Assembly: GCF_002009015.1 (NCBI RefSeq)
Contig: NZ_LZDE01000336.1
Coordinates: 1-55,809, forward strand
DNA length: 55,809 nt
Reading direction: 5' to 3'
Source of the DNA: Microbulbifer mangrovi
Lineage (GTDB): Bacteria; Pseudomonadota; Gammaproteobacteria; Pseudomonadales; Cellvibrionaceae
Shown: piece after piece, positions 27,001 through 34,896 of the stretch
Numbering within the stretch: position 1 is the stretch's first letter
How the letters are laid out: each line of letters starts with the position of its first letter
Position numbers and translations under genes: made by a program
The notes under the pieces: generated by a model
Told to the model about the DNA's origin: nothing
What the model saw: the letters and a program-made list of their open reading frames with translations, nothing else
Database searches by the model: none

Positions 27001-27565
27001 CGGCGGTATCGATCAGCACCGCATCGTTGGTAAACCACCAGTCGCAATTCCGCGTACCGCCTACACCACCCAGAGCCTCTTTGCCATGACTCTGTGCGAG
27101 CGGAAATTCGAGGCCGGAATTGACCAGCGCGGTCGTCTTACCGGATCCGGGCGGGCCGATGATGATGTACCACGGAAGCTGATAGAGGGACACGTTACCG
27201 CGCTGGGATTTGAAACGCGCCTTGCGCAGCACCTGCATGGCATCGCGAAAACGTTCGGACAGTGCATTCAGCTCTTCACGGCTGCGCTCCTGATCCGGAT
27301 CCGCTTCGTCCTCCTGCGACTCTTCAATACCCTGGATCAGCGCCTGGTTCTGACGGCGCTCTACCAGCCACTGGCTCAGGTTCCATACCAGCCAGATCGC
27401 AAATATAAATACGATGATGGTAAGCCGGACGCCCGTGGACAGGGTCGCATTATCGCTGCCAAATTTTATGTAATCGGCACCAAACCAGATCAACAACGAG
27501 AGCGCACACAGGCCGATCAGGCCCAGCACCCATTTATTGGTAAAAAAATTCGCCAGTCGTTTCAT
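24026..27565 (-). CDS. tssM: T6SS membrane complex protein TssM (IcmF)
   Basis: The 1179-residue protein has two N-terminal membrane helices (about 12-33 and 47-68), a cytoplasmic GTPase-like domain with Walker A GPPGSGKTT (137-145), a third helix near 447-468 and a long periplasmic part. The C-terminal beta domain ends with a segment containing FEDLNETVHRQHFEGDWAW. Landmarks such as GTRNCDWWFTNDAVLIDTAGRY are typical. TssM spans the periplasm and binds TssJ and TssL to form the channel. The P-loop is intact. It starts 52 bp after tssL with GGAG 7 nt before the ATG. Confidence 0.96.
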   Translation of the reverse strand: MKRLANFFTNKWVLGLIGLCALSLLIWFGADYIKFGSDNATLSTGVRLTIIVFIFAIWLVWNLSQWLVERRQNQALIQGIEESQEDEADPDQERSREELNALSERFRDAMQVLRKARFKSQRGNVSLYQLPWYIIIGPPGSGKTTALVNSGLEFPLAQSHGKEALGGVGGTRNCDWWFTNDAVLIDTAGRYTTQDSHRVYDNSAWKAFLNLLQRYRRRRPINGVLVAVSLQDLMVQTTEQRVHQAKTIRARINDLQQQLGIRFPIYLTFTKCDLVAGFSEYFDNLSQAEREQVWGISFPAEAHTGAGAPLDDFVSEFQALIQRLNQRVLWRVHQERNVEKRALLQGFPARMESLQNVLSDFVKQAFSANRYDTVPMVRGVYFTSGTQEGSPIDRMMASVSSDFGLERDVAQRFQGVGKSYFLHRLLKDVIFPEADLVGVNRKVESVTRWLRGAVYVGSAAAFVGALFLWTGSIAQNKRYMGEVRDNIALYEEAREKLGDRKISPLQTLELLEPLEAASRVYQKEEHPWLNNLGLYDERVDAAADRLYREQLELTFLPALQRALEQRLVKLDSADPALTQTLKTYLMLFNPEKRSLEDLTAYFSDEWSQTLSGEAAKQQQMLAHLERLFSRPLPENLEPNERVIATARQQLRRIPVPQRLYAQMLRSDLGQTQIDLYGEVGGDTAQLFGVDPGDSRFHIPYLYTKAGYKELDFDADSPLLDQLADERWIYGGDLSGEDFNEEDRKRLGEDVKRIYLGEYQQRWQQFVSGFSIQRFQSTSEALDVLSKLSDPVYSPLLAIAEITSDNTALTPRPEVPVDASGVPLPVSSTTRRLGSAAVSGAASKLAEKFQPTVVDLRFEELQRLTRSEKGRPARVQDYLSSITQLQEYLAEIDSGVDTDEVAFNKAKARFSGAGDAIKQLRVKAANAPAPFDDWLEEIADSTWGLVMAKAKRHTDRVWREQVYSVYSRSLADRFPLRAGGNQETPVMEFNKYFKPGGIEQQFVQEYLKPFVDTRNWKLKALEGQTLGISSGALRQMQRAERIRKTLFSQGEEAGYSFRIEPTKLDSSVRLFALELGSQRVPYSHGPRTRSKLDWRGGETNRVRILFEDLNETVHRQHFEGDWAWYRLLLNSELESSRNGSEYLVTFRESGRSAQFRLSAAGVSNPFDQGLLGGYRCPQVL

Positions 27566-27617
27566 GAATTACTCCAGTCCCCGCGACCATTCTGCGCCGG
27601 GCAATCAGCAACCGTGT

Positions 27618-28475
27618 TCAGCGCGGCTGCGCAATGTTTTCCTGCGATTCAGGCATCAGCGCCTGTATCTCTTCTGCTACCGGCGTTGCGCTCTGGTACA
27701 ACCACCAGCGGTACCCGCTGAAGGTTGCCGCGAGCACACCGAGTACCACACTGGCAATGACCCACAGGGGCACGTACTGGATCAGCTTTGTCTTGCGATC
27801 CACACATCCCTGCCAGCGCGGAGAGAGATCCCGATCCATGGCCGGGCGATGGCTTTCAATGGTGCGATACAGGTTGTCCCGGATCTGTTCCAGTTGCTCG
27901 TGACCGCGCTGCGCCAGACGATACTTTCCCTGGAAGCCGAGACTGAGGCACAGGTAAAACAGCTCCAGCAATTCAATATGCGACCCTGGGGTTTCCAGCG
28001 TGCGCTGAAGGATCAGGAAACATTTTTCACCGCCGAACGTTTCCTTGTGGAACAGGCTCAACAGGGAATGCTGACTCCAGCCACTCGCGGTCCCCCAGGG
28101 CGTGGACAGCACTACTTCATCGACCACCGTGCACAGCAGATATCGCGCGGTCAGCACTGTCTCCTGAGACAGCGAAAGCTGCCTGGCTTCCCGCTCAAAA
28201 CTCTGGATCTCGCGCGTCAGGCGTTTGTGCAGGTCCGGCACATTGGCGTGATTCATGGTGGTGCGAAGCTTGACGATGGCCCCGAGTACTTTGGACGCGG
28301 CGGAAATCAACGGGTTCAGGCTGTTGCGGATACGCAGGTCACCTGCGGCCATGTCCGGGGCAGCGGGTTGCTGAGGCTGAGGGGAGCGTCCACCCGCGGG
28401 GGCAGCTGCCCCCGGCGTTGGGATCATCACTGTGCGATCTGCAGCGCCCGGCGCTGAATAAGCATCGTTACTCAT
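27618..28475 (-). CDS. tssL: T6SS membrane complex protein TssL (DotU/IcmH family)
   Basis: The 285-residue product has a Pro/Ala/Gly-rich N-terminus, a helical cytoplasmic domain with NHANVPDLHKRLTREIQSFE, YLLCTVVDEVVLSTPWG and SLLSLFHKETFGGEKCF, and a single C-terminal membrane helix (about 240-262, VPLWVIASVVLGVLAATFSGY). There is no OmpA-like peptidoglycan-binding extension, so wall anchoring must come from elsewhere. TssL contacts TssM and TssK. The ATG is 2 bp after the tssK stop. Confidence 0.95.
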   Translation of the reverse strand: MSNDAYSAPGAADRTVMIPTPGAAAPAGGRSPQPQQPAAPDMAAGDLRIRNSLNPLISAASKVLGAIVKLRTTMNHANVPDLHKRLTREIQSFEREARQLSLSQETVLTARYLLCTVVDEVVLSTPWGTASGWSQHSLLSLFHKETFGGEKCFLILQRTLETPGSHIELLELFYLCLSLGFQGKYRLAQRGHEQLEQIRDNLYRTIESHRPAMDRDLSPRWQGCVDRKTKLIQYVPLWVIASVVLGVLAATFSGYRWWLYQSATPVAEEIQALMPESQENIAQPR

Positions 28476-28477
28476 TT

Positions 28478-29815
28478 TCAGTTATTCCTTATCGCCCACA
28501 GTTCCATGGTCAGGCCCGGAAACTCCGCTCCCAGATGTACCGCAAAACCACCGGAGCGCTGCATCGCCTGCCACAGTTCTCCGGTGCGCTCGAGTTCAAA
28601 ATAGGTAAAACCGGCGTGGTAGGGAATCTGCCGCGGTGCGACCGGCAATGCACGAATAGAAAGACCCGGCAGCTGCGCGGAGATAAGTTCGCGAATGGCC
28701 TCCACCGGAGCGACTTTTGCCTGGCTGGGGAAACGGCTGCGCAGCAGGTCTCCGGGCATATCCGCTTTTGCCGCCATCACAAAGCTCGCCGTCTTGACCA
28801 GGGATGGATCGGTAATCGGCGCCACATAAATACCAAACTTGCGCTGCACCAGATCCATGGCGATAGCGGTTTGCTCGAGTACCGTGGAGAGAGATTGTCG
28901 CAGGGCGGAAAAAAGCCCCACATAGCTCTGTTGCAGGTTTTCGTGCATGTAACGCGGGATTTCCGGCGGCCGCTTGTTGGCGGCGGTAAATGTCGAGAGC
29001 TCACCGGCGAGCTGCAAAAGCTCCAGGAACAGGCTATGCGGATGCAGCCGCGGCTGGCCGGTAACCTGTTTGAGCAATGGCTCGAATCGGTTGATTACCT
29101 GAAGTAACAGATAATCCGCGATCTCGGCGGAACCGCTGCGACCACTGTCCGCCAGGCGGTGCCCCAGTGCGGTACCGCGGTGATCCAGCAAACCCTTAAC
29201 TTCTTCGATATACGCCTTGATGACTGGAGATGCATCGGCGTTCAACAGTGGAGGAATGTAGTCGGGATCCAGCTCAACCGGCTTTTCCGGCTGACGCTCG
29301 CGAATGCGGGTGATACCGATTGCCGCATAGCCACTGAGGTCATCGCTGCCGAGTTTGAGGCAAGCCCGCAGTTTCCCCACCTGAATTCGCGCGGCCTCAC
29401 CGGAAGTAGAGGCACTGTTGCGTGCATCGAAGTTATTTGCCTGGTAGCGCGCCTGCGGGAAATCTTCCTGATCCCTGACCGATTCCTGGCTTCCCGGCCG
29501 TTTCATCGGCACGCACAGGTAGACAATTTCATCCCGGGTATTTACCGGAACATCCAGTACATCCGGAAGGTTTTCATTTTCTGGCGCCAACACCGGAGTA
29601 CCATCGGGGAAAATACCGCTGATCCGGGACAGCGAAATTTTTCCCATTGCCAGTGGCTCGCTGTCGATGGCCAGTTCAATCAGTCCCCAGGTATAGGGCC
29701 CCAGGGCGCCCGTGCGGGCCTCTACCAGCTGCTCCAGGTAGCGGTCCTGTTGCTGGAAGTGCTGCGGACGAAGGAACATTCCCTCGCTCCAGATAACCTT
29801 ATTATTCGCCGACAT
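28478..29815 (-). CDS. tssK: T6SS baseplate-membrane linker TssK
   Basis: The 445-residue protein begins with the signature VIWSEGMFLRPQHFQQQDRYLE of TssK/ImpJ/VasE. It also has YTWGLIELAIDSEPL, FFP-type RISGIFPDGTPVLAP, and LHPHSLFLELLQLAGEL in the C-terminal half. TssK trimers join the baseplate wedge to TssL/TssM. It lies 63 bp after tssJ and 2 bp before tssL. Confidence 0.96.
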   Translation of the reverse strand: MSANNKVIWSEGMFLRPQHFQQQDRYLEQLVEARTGALGPYTWGLIELAIDSEPLAMGKISLSRISGIFPDGTPVLAPENENLPDVLDVPVNTRDEIVYLCVPMKRPGSQESVRDQEDFPQARYQANNFDARNSASTSGEAARIQVGKLRACLKLGSDDLSGYAAIGITRIRERQPEKPVELDPDYIPPLLNADASPVIKAYIEEVKGLLDHRGTALGHRLADSGRSGSAEIADYLLLQVINRFEPLLKQVTGQPRLHPHSLFLELLQLAGELSTFTAANKRPPEIPRYMHENLQQSYVGLFSALRQSLSTVLEQTAIAMDLVQRKFGIYVAPITDPSLVKTASFVMAAKADMPGDLLRSRFPSQAKVAPVEAIRELISAQLPGLSIRALPVAPRQIPYHAGFTYFELERTGELWQAMQRSGGFAVHLGAEFPGLTMELWAIRNN

Positions 29816-29878
29816 ACGCTGTCCTTGTTGCGGCGCCAGGCTGAAGCCTTGCGGATTGTATAGGATCGATTTTCAGAA

Positions 29879-30478
29879 TTATTTTCCGGACTGCTGCAGT
29901 TTACGCAGACGTTCGTACTCGGCACTGGAAATGGTTACTGTTTTGTCTTTTTTGGGCTCCTCGCGTGCGGCGCGCCGACGCATATCGAGAGCTTCGGTGG
30001 AGGCCATGCGCGTGCCCTCAAGGGTGATCGCGTATTCATTTTTTTTGTGGTCGGTAATCGGCAACAGCATCAGCGCATCGGCATCCTGGTACTGGACAAA
30101 CTCCGCCAGCAGACCAATATATTTGACCTCGGGGGTCAATGCCAGCTGCTCGATCCGCTGTTCGCCCGGAGCAAACTCCTTGAGGATGATGGTATCGATC
30201 AGGTCTTTACCGAGACGGGAATCGGCATTCTCGTACAGATTCAGAAAGTCTTCCCGCGAAAACTGCCGGTCATCGGCAAGCATGAAAACCCGTAAAACTA
30301 CCGGTGATGCACGTCCGTCACTATCCGGATTTACGTCATTTTCTATCTCCACCGCCAGGGCAATGCTGGTATCCAGATTCAGTGTGCGGCGCGTTGTCTG
30401 GCAGGCCGCAAGTCCGACGACCAGAGCCACGACTACCAGTAGTTGAACAATCTTTTTACTTTCCACAGCGATCTCCAT
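29879..30478 (-). CDS. tssJ: T6SS outer-membrane lipoprotein TssJ
   Basis: The 199-residue precursor has a hydrophobic leader and the lipobox LAAC with Cys26 as the lipidated residue. The mature part has the TssJ/VasD/SciN transthyretin-like pattern: VEIENDVNPDSDGRASPVVLRV, FMLADDRQFSREDFLNLYENA and TPEVKYIGLLAEF. A GTG at 30466, 7 nt after GGAG, is an alternative start that would put the Cys at 22. TssJ anchors TssM to the outer membrane. The last ~40 residues (DMRRRAAREEPKKDKT) are a charged tail beyond the usual core. Confidence 0.94.
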   Translation of the reverse strand: MEIAVESKKIVQLLVVVALVVGLAACQTTRRTLNLDTSIALAVEIENDVNPDSDGRASPVVLRVFMLADDRQFSREDFLNLYENADSRLGKDLIDTIILKEFAPGEQRIEQLALTPEVKYIGLLAEFVQYQDADALMLLPITDHKKNEYAITLEGTRMASTEALDMRRRAAREEPKKDKTVTISSAEYERLRKLQQSGK

Positions 30479-30549
30479 ATTCTCTTCTGGCAGCCCTTCG
30501 CGGGTACCTTTTGGTTATTACGGCCTTAGAAAAAGCGTTTCTTCTGTTA

Positions 30550-32343
30550 CTAACTTTTGCCAAAACTGCGTGCGCTCTTGAGCTCGGATAACTGACTTTC
30601 GTAAGTCGATGCGAATTCATCACCAAACAGACGCCGGTAGCACGCTTCTGGATCGCTCACCAGCTGCCGGTACATCTCTACGAAATTGTCCCAATTGCGC
30701 GCCCCTTTACTGGAAAAGACACCGCCCTGGGCACCATTGCGTCGCTCTATACTCTCGGGGCTGAAAAAGCGCAGCATTGCATCGTATCCGGCACGCATCC
30801 CGGCGAGCACCGCTACCTGGTGATCCGATAGATCGTCGAAACTGTCACGCACCGCTTCCACGGGCTGCAGGAATGCGCCATTGCCCGCAAACATCGCGGC
30901 CAGTGCATCACCCGCACTGGCACTGAACTTGAGTGGATTATTGGCTTCTGTCTGGATCATGGTGCGCTGTACACGCAGTTCATTTTTGATACTGGTCCTT
31001 GCACGCAACAGGTCGATCAGGCGCGATACCGTTTCTTCGATAATCTCTGCGGATTGCTGGTCCAGGTGCTCGAGCTGCTCGGCGCTCAAATTAAGACCGA
31101 GCTTTTCCACCAGCTTGCTTCCACGGACGGCGCCTTGCGGCTGCGGCTGCGGCTGCGAAGCCTGCGATGGCGCCGGCACAGGCGCAAACTGCTGGGAAGC
31201 TCCCGCGAATCCACCAGCTGCCGGCGGTGCGGCAACAGCAGGGGCCACTGGTGGCTCCATCGCAGGTGTCGCCGGCGCATCAAAACCCGGCGCACCCTGT
31301 ACCTGCTCGCTTACCAGTGCCGAGAGAGAATCAGCGAAGGGATTGTTCGCTGCGGGAGCCGGGGCGGCCGACTCCGGCGTAATGGAGGGCTGCGGGGTCT
31401 CCGGTGCGGTACCGAAAGATTGATGTTGCTCGACTCCTCCCATGGGGTTCGCATGTGCGGGCGCTACCGGGGGTGCTTGCACCGGGGCCACATCGGGAAC
31501 CAATCCGCTCGGTGGCGCTGCGGGAGGGTTTTGCGGCGTGGCCTGCGCAGGCTGCTGTATGGAAAACTGCATCGCGTGATTGTGCGCGGGAGCGTGATCC
31601 TCCGAGCTGCCCTCTTTCCACCAGGCATCATCATCTCCCCACTGATCACCCGAGCCTGCGGCCGGCGCACTGCCAGGGAAAGCACCGAGGGGATCTGCGG
31701 CGAGACCGCCCGCACCAGAAGCATTCAACATCTCCAGCGGATCACTGGGCGCATCCTGACCGAGAAAGCCATCCATCGAATCACCGGAGTTTCCACCGGT
31801 CAGATATCCCCATTCACCACTTGGATTACCATTACCACCCGTGCTGGTGCCCGGGCTTGACCTGGTATTACCCGCCGCGGGTTCCAGCCAACTATCGAGC
31901 TGTTTGGCCTCCTGAGCGGTTTGCATTTTTGCCGCAGCCGCGGGGCTGAATGTGGTCCGATCCGCACTATCAAGGAAGTCAGCGCCACCAAGGCCATCGG
32001 GCAACCCCGCGTCGGCCTTGTCCTGCCGAATACTCACTTTCAGCTGGTAATCACCCAGGGTAATTGCATCGCCATCGTTCAGGGCAATACGGTTCCCCTT
32101 GCCCAATGGGTCGCCAGACTGGTTGTGATAGGTTCCATTGGTACTCTGATCCACCAGATAGAACTGGTTGTCTGCAAACTGTATCTCCCCATGGCGCGAA
32201 GAAACCACACGCTGTGGATCGGGCAGCACCCAGTCGTTGCTGTCGGCACGCCCAAAGCTGCCTCCGGCGCTACTGAACAATTTGGTGTGCTTGATCATGT
32301 TGGCGCCTTCCGGGTCGGCAACCACAGATAGCATTAAATCCAT
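30550..32343 (-). CDS. tagH: FHA-domain T6SS regulator TagH/Fha
   Basis: ATG 32343 (MDLMLSVV) is chosen because GGAG lies 9 nt upstream; a TTG at 32358 is also in frame. The 597-residue protein has an FHA domain at about 8-105 with the phosphothreonine-binding residues GR (31-32), SSRH (48-51) and STNGT (67-71). A long Pro/Ala/Gln linker follows (about 130-400), then the T6SS-specific C-terminal domain, with LDQQSAEIIEETVSRLIDLL and the final YRRLFGDEFASTYESQLSEL. In Pseudomonas-type systems the kinase phosphorylates this protein, which then triggers assembly. The linker is richer in PQ/AP repeats than most. Confidence 0.92.
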   Translation of the reverse strand: MDLMLSVVADPEGANMIKHTKLFSSAGGSFGRADSNDWVLPDPQRVVSSRHGEIQFADNQFYLVDQSTNGTYHNQSGDPLGKGNRIALNDGDAITLGDYQLKVSIRQDKADAGLPDGLGGADFLDSADRTTFSPAAAAKMQTAQEAKQLDSWLEPAAGNTRSSPGTSTGGNGNPSGEWGYLTGGNSGDSMDGFLGQDAPSDPLEMLNASGAGGLAADPLGAFPGSAPAAGSGDQWGDDDAWWKEGSSEDHAPAHNHAMQFSIQQPAQATPQNPPAAPPSGLVPDVAPVQAPPVAPAHANPMGGVEQHQSFGTAPETPQPSITPESAAPAPAANNPFADSLSALVSEQVQGAPGFDAPATPAMEPPVAPAVAAPPAAGGFAGASQQFAPVPAPSQASQPQPQPQGAVRGSKLVEKLGLNLSAEQLEHLDQQSAEIIEETVSRLIDLLRARTSIKNELRVQRTMIQTEANNPLKFSASAGDALAAMFAGNGAFLQPVEAVRDSFDDLSDHQVAVLAGMRAGYDAMLRFFSPESIERRNGAQGGVFSSKGARNWDNFVEMYRQLVSDPEACYRRLFGDEFASTYESQLSELKSARSFGKS

Positions 32344-32348
32344 GACGT

Positions 32349-33860
32349 TCAACTCCAAGGCCCGCTGAGCGGGGTTCCGGCAAGGGACTGTAGTTTTGGC
32401 AACAGGATTTCATCCCGGCCCTGCACTGAGCGCAGGGTAGAAAGTCCGGCAGACTGAAAACGCGCCGCGCCTGTATCTGTCATCAGCGCTTCCGCACAGG
32501 GGGTCATCCACTGCCCCTGGGGCAGGCGCCGCAAGTGCAGGGGAAGATCCGAGTAGATGTCAGAAGCGACGGCACCGGGCTGGCCGCGGGTGACAAATTC
32601 GCTGCACAGGGACAGCGCCAGCAGATAGGCACCGTTGCCCCACAGATAGTACTGATGCCCCAGCTCCGGGGTGAGTTCTTCAAATTTGAAAGTCTCGGTA
32701 CGGGCGGTGTCCGCGCCGTAAGGCAGGCGCAACATGAATCGGGGCGCGGCCAGCGCCACATGTGCGCAGGCATCGTATTCGCGCACGGCCTGCCAGCTGC
32801 TGGCAAACTCTTCTGACAGCGGATAGTGCCAGTCGTCGGGATCCATGGAGCCTGCGAGACTTGCACAACCGGCGAGGCGACTGTCGCCACCCATCACCAA
32901 AGCGCTGCCTGCCGCCTGGGCGATGGTGGCCAGGTCGATCAGCATGTGCAGATCCCGCTCTTCATCCTCGATAAAGAAATCTCCCAGGATCAGGTTGTAG
33001 GGCATTCCCCCCGCCACCGCCTCGCGTGCGACCAGGCGCTGGAATAACTGCGATTCTTCCAGGTCATCTTCCGCCTGGGCCAGGTCCGCCAGAATTTCTT
33101 CTTTGCTGATATCAATCAGGTGGAGCTCGAGGCCCGGATGATCTTCAAGACGGCGCAGCAGCAGATGCAGGCTTCTCCAGCTGGCTTCTATCTGGCGAAA
33201 ATCACTGTGATGCATGATCTTGCGCATGGCTTCCGAGGCAGCCTGGGCAACCGCTTCCAGATATACGCTCTGGTTGGCATCGGGTTTTTGCTGCACATAA
33301 GGGGCAACGATGTCTTTGATCAGTTGATCGATTTGCCCCGTGGCACTGGACTGGTATTCCTCCTGGTATGTCTGCCCGGAGAGAATGGCATCCAGCATTG
33401 AGCGCGCTGACAGTCCACCTGCCGCACTGGGCGAAGGTGTATCCAGTGCCGCAAGCTCCGGTCGCCACTGTTGAATTTCATCGGCGGCACGGGAAAAGTC
33501 CGCTGGTGTCAGCAGCTGCTTTTCCAGCTCGATAAATTTCTTGAACAGCGGCACCCGCTGATACAGATAATCCGGGTGCAGGTCGTCGAACTCCAGCAGA
33601 TGCAATGGCTGATCCATCAGCGGAAGGCGGATGCTTACCTGTAACTGCTCGAACAGCAGTTCAAAATTGTCCTTGCGCAATCGATGCGCGCTACGCGTGG
33701 CAATACTGCCCGAATCACATTGCTTACAACTGCCGCGTCCACTGAAGTCACCCAGTATCGCAACCTTTAATTTGGCACCATGGTGCAAAGTGGAGCCGTG
33801 ATCGCCCTCACTGTGCTCGCCAAAAATCGTTCCCGAGGTGTTTAACGCCGCCCTGCTCAT
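32349..33860 (-). CDS. TssB-TssC-like fusion protein lacking the C-terminal TssC part
   Basis: The 503-residue product aligns by eye with both sheath subunits. Residues about 28-130 follow TssB: VAILGDFSGRG (TssB: MGDYSG), LRKDNFELLF ([10 protein letters not shown]), LLEFDDLHPDYLYQRVPLF ([15 protein letters not shown]). From about 220 on it follows TssC: DFRQIEASWRSLHLLL, GGMPYNLILGDFFI, RFMLRLPYGADTARTE, YYLWGNGAYLLAL. It ends after the region matching TssC1 [12 protein letters not shown], so the ~130-residue C-terminal block with the [10 protein letters not shown] helix is absent. It lies between the REP-transposase-like gene (4-bp overlap) and tagH (5 bp gap). It may be a cap, minor ring or assembly regulator; its function is unknown. 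Confidence 0.85.
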   Translation of the reverse strand: MSRAALNTSGTIFGEHSEGDHGSTLHHGAKLKVAILGDFSGRGSCKQCDSGSIATRSAHRLRKDNFELLFEQLQVSIRLPLMDQPLHLLEFDDLHPDYLYQRVPLFKKFIELEKQLLTPADFSRAADEIQQWRPELAALDTPSPSAAGGLSARSMLDAILSGQTYQEEYQSSATGQIDQLIKDIVAPYVQQKPDANQSVYLEAVAQAASEAMRKIMHHSDFRQIEASWRSLHLLLRRLEDHPGLELHLIDISKEEILADLAQAEDDLEESQLFQRLVAREAVAGGMPYNLILGDFFIEDEERDLHMLIDLATIAQAAGSALVMGGDSRLAGCASLAGSMDPDDWHYPLSEEFASSWQAVREYDACAHVALAAPRFMLRLPYGADTARTETFKFEELTPELGHQYYLWGNGAYLLALSLCSEFVTRGQPGAVASDIYSDLPLHLRRLPQGQWMTPCAEALMTDTGAARFQSAGLSTLRSVQGRDEILLPKLQSLAGTPLSGPWS

Positions 33861-34699
33861 ACGCCGGTATCCATAGTCACTGCTTTTCCTTCCCCGGTGG
33901 CACGTCCCACCTCTTCTGACTTTTCTTTTAGCGGCGGCATCAACTCTGCATTCACGGCCGGAGCGCTATCGGCACGAGCGGTAACCGGAGTATCTGCGGT
34001 GCTATTGCGCTTGCTATTTTTCCGCGGCCTACCCCGCTTCAGAGGTCGCACCCGCTGGTTAGCGATCTGTTCGATCTTGTCTTTGAACACGTCGCCTCCG
34101 AGTATCTGCCCCAGCTTGATGGTTTCGGCAATGTACTCGAGCAGCCGTCGATCGAAGCGATAGCGGAAAAGTTTGCGATAGGCCTCGGCACGCTGCTGTG
34201 GAGACTCTCCCAGCTCATGGTAAAGACGGTGATCGGTAATTACGTCACTTTCTTCATTGCTTGCGTGATGATTGAAGCTAGACCACTGATAAGCACCCAG
34301 GGAATCTGCCAACCCGAGGTACAGGGGCCGCAACTCCACATAGCGATAGCAGGTAAGAAGGTACGCATCGGAATCAATCAGGCTGGACTTGTAGCGCCCC
34401 GCCCAGAGCGTACCGGAACGTTTGTACTTGTGATTTACGAACTGCACGTAGCGCCGACCCAACGATTGCATCATCGACGAAATACCGTCGGGCACTCGCG
34501 GGGTAGCAATGATCTGGACCATATTCGGCAACAATACGTAGGCGTGCACCTCGACCCGATACTGGTCTGCTGCATTGCGCAGGCTGGTCAGATAGAACTG
34601 ATAATCTTCCTCACCATAAAAACAGGGCAGGTTGTTGTGGCCTACCTGAACGATATGCTGGGGAATATCAATCAGATTGAGTCTCGGGAGACGGGGCAT
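33857..34699 (-). CDS. REP-associated tyrosine transposase homologue with lost HUH motif, T6SS operon member
   Basis: ATG 34699 (MPRLPRLN) is preferred; a TTG at 34738 is also in frame. The 280-residue product has the fold of RayT/Y1 transposases: HIVQVGHNNLPCFYGEEDYQFY near the start, HAYVLLPN, LWAGRYKSSLI, CYRYVELRP, QWSSF. The family motif PNHVHL, whose two histidines hold the metal, reads PNMVQI here (Met60, Gln62), so DNA cleavage is unlikely. The position of the catalytic Tyr (120) is kept, but ELNP has become ELRP. A basic KRGRPRK stretch (221-227) is AT-hook-like, and a disordered tail follows. The stop overlaps the start of the sheath-like fusion gene by 4 bp (ATGA), so it is the translationally coupled first gene of an eight-gene T6SS operon. 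No REP-type hairpins flank it. A DNA-binding regulator derived from a transposase is my inference. Confidence 0.8.
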   Translation of the reverse strand: MPRLPRLNLIDIPQHIVQVGHNNLPCFYGEEDYQFYLTSLRNAADQYRVEVHAYVLLPNMVQIIATPRVPDGISSMMQSLGRRYVQFVNHKYKRSGTLWAGRYKSSLIDSDAYLLTCYRYVELRPLYLGLADSLGAYQWSSFNHHASNEESDVITDHRLYHELGESPQQRAEAYRKLFRYRFDRRLLEYIAETIKLGQILGGDVFKDKIEQIANQRVRPLKRGRPRKNSKRNSTADTPVTARADSAPAVNAELMPPLKEKSEEVGRATGEGKAVTMDTGV

Positions 34700-34896
34700 C
34701 TTGCCGATAATTCCTTTTAATTTGCACAATCGTACCAATTGCGCATCCGTTACTGGGTAAGGGTTGGCATTATTGCAAATCCACTAAAAAAAATTCAAAC
34801 GTTACTCGTTAGCAAGTTAACATTAAGTGATTACATTTATGGAATTTCGCTCGCGAGCAGAACGGAATCTCGTTTTTACGGACAGGTCATGGAGTA
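34700..34896. promoter_or_regulatory. Divergent promoter region between T6SS operon 3 and pppA-rhs
   Basis: This AT-rich 197-bp stretch separates the minus-strand tssJKLM-type operon from the plus-strand phosphatase gene. It holds CGTACCAATT (34731-34740), related to the palindromes at 7135 and 23199, and the perfect 10-bp palindrome GCTCGCGAGC (34849-34858). No clear -35/-10 pair was identified. Confidence 0.5.

Noticed and set aside
33857..34699. Calling the REP-transposase homologue an active mobile element
   Set aside because: Both HUH histidines are replaced, no flanking REP hairpins or terminal repeats were seen, and the gene is coupled to the next by a 4-bp overlap.
34764..34777. Sigma-54-like TTGGCATTATTGCA in front of the phosphatase gene
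   Set aside because: The GG-to-GC distance is about 9 bp instead of the required 12, so it cannot be a normal -24/-12 promoter.
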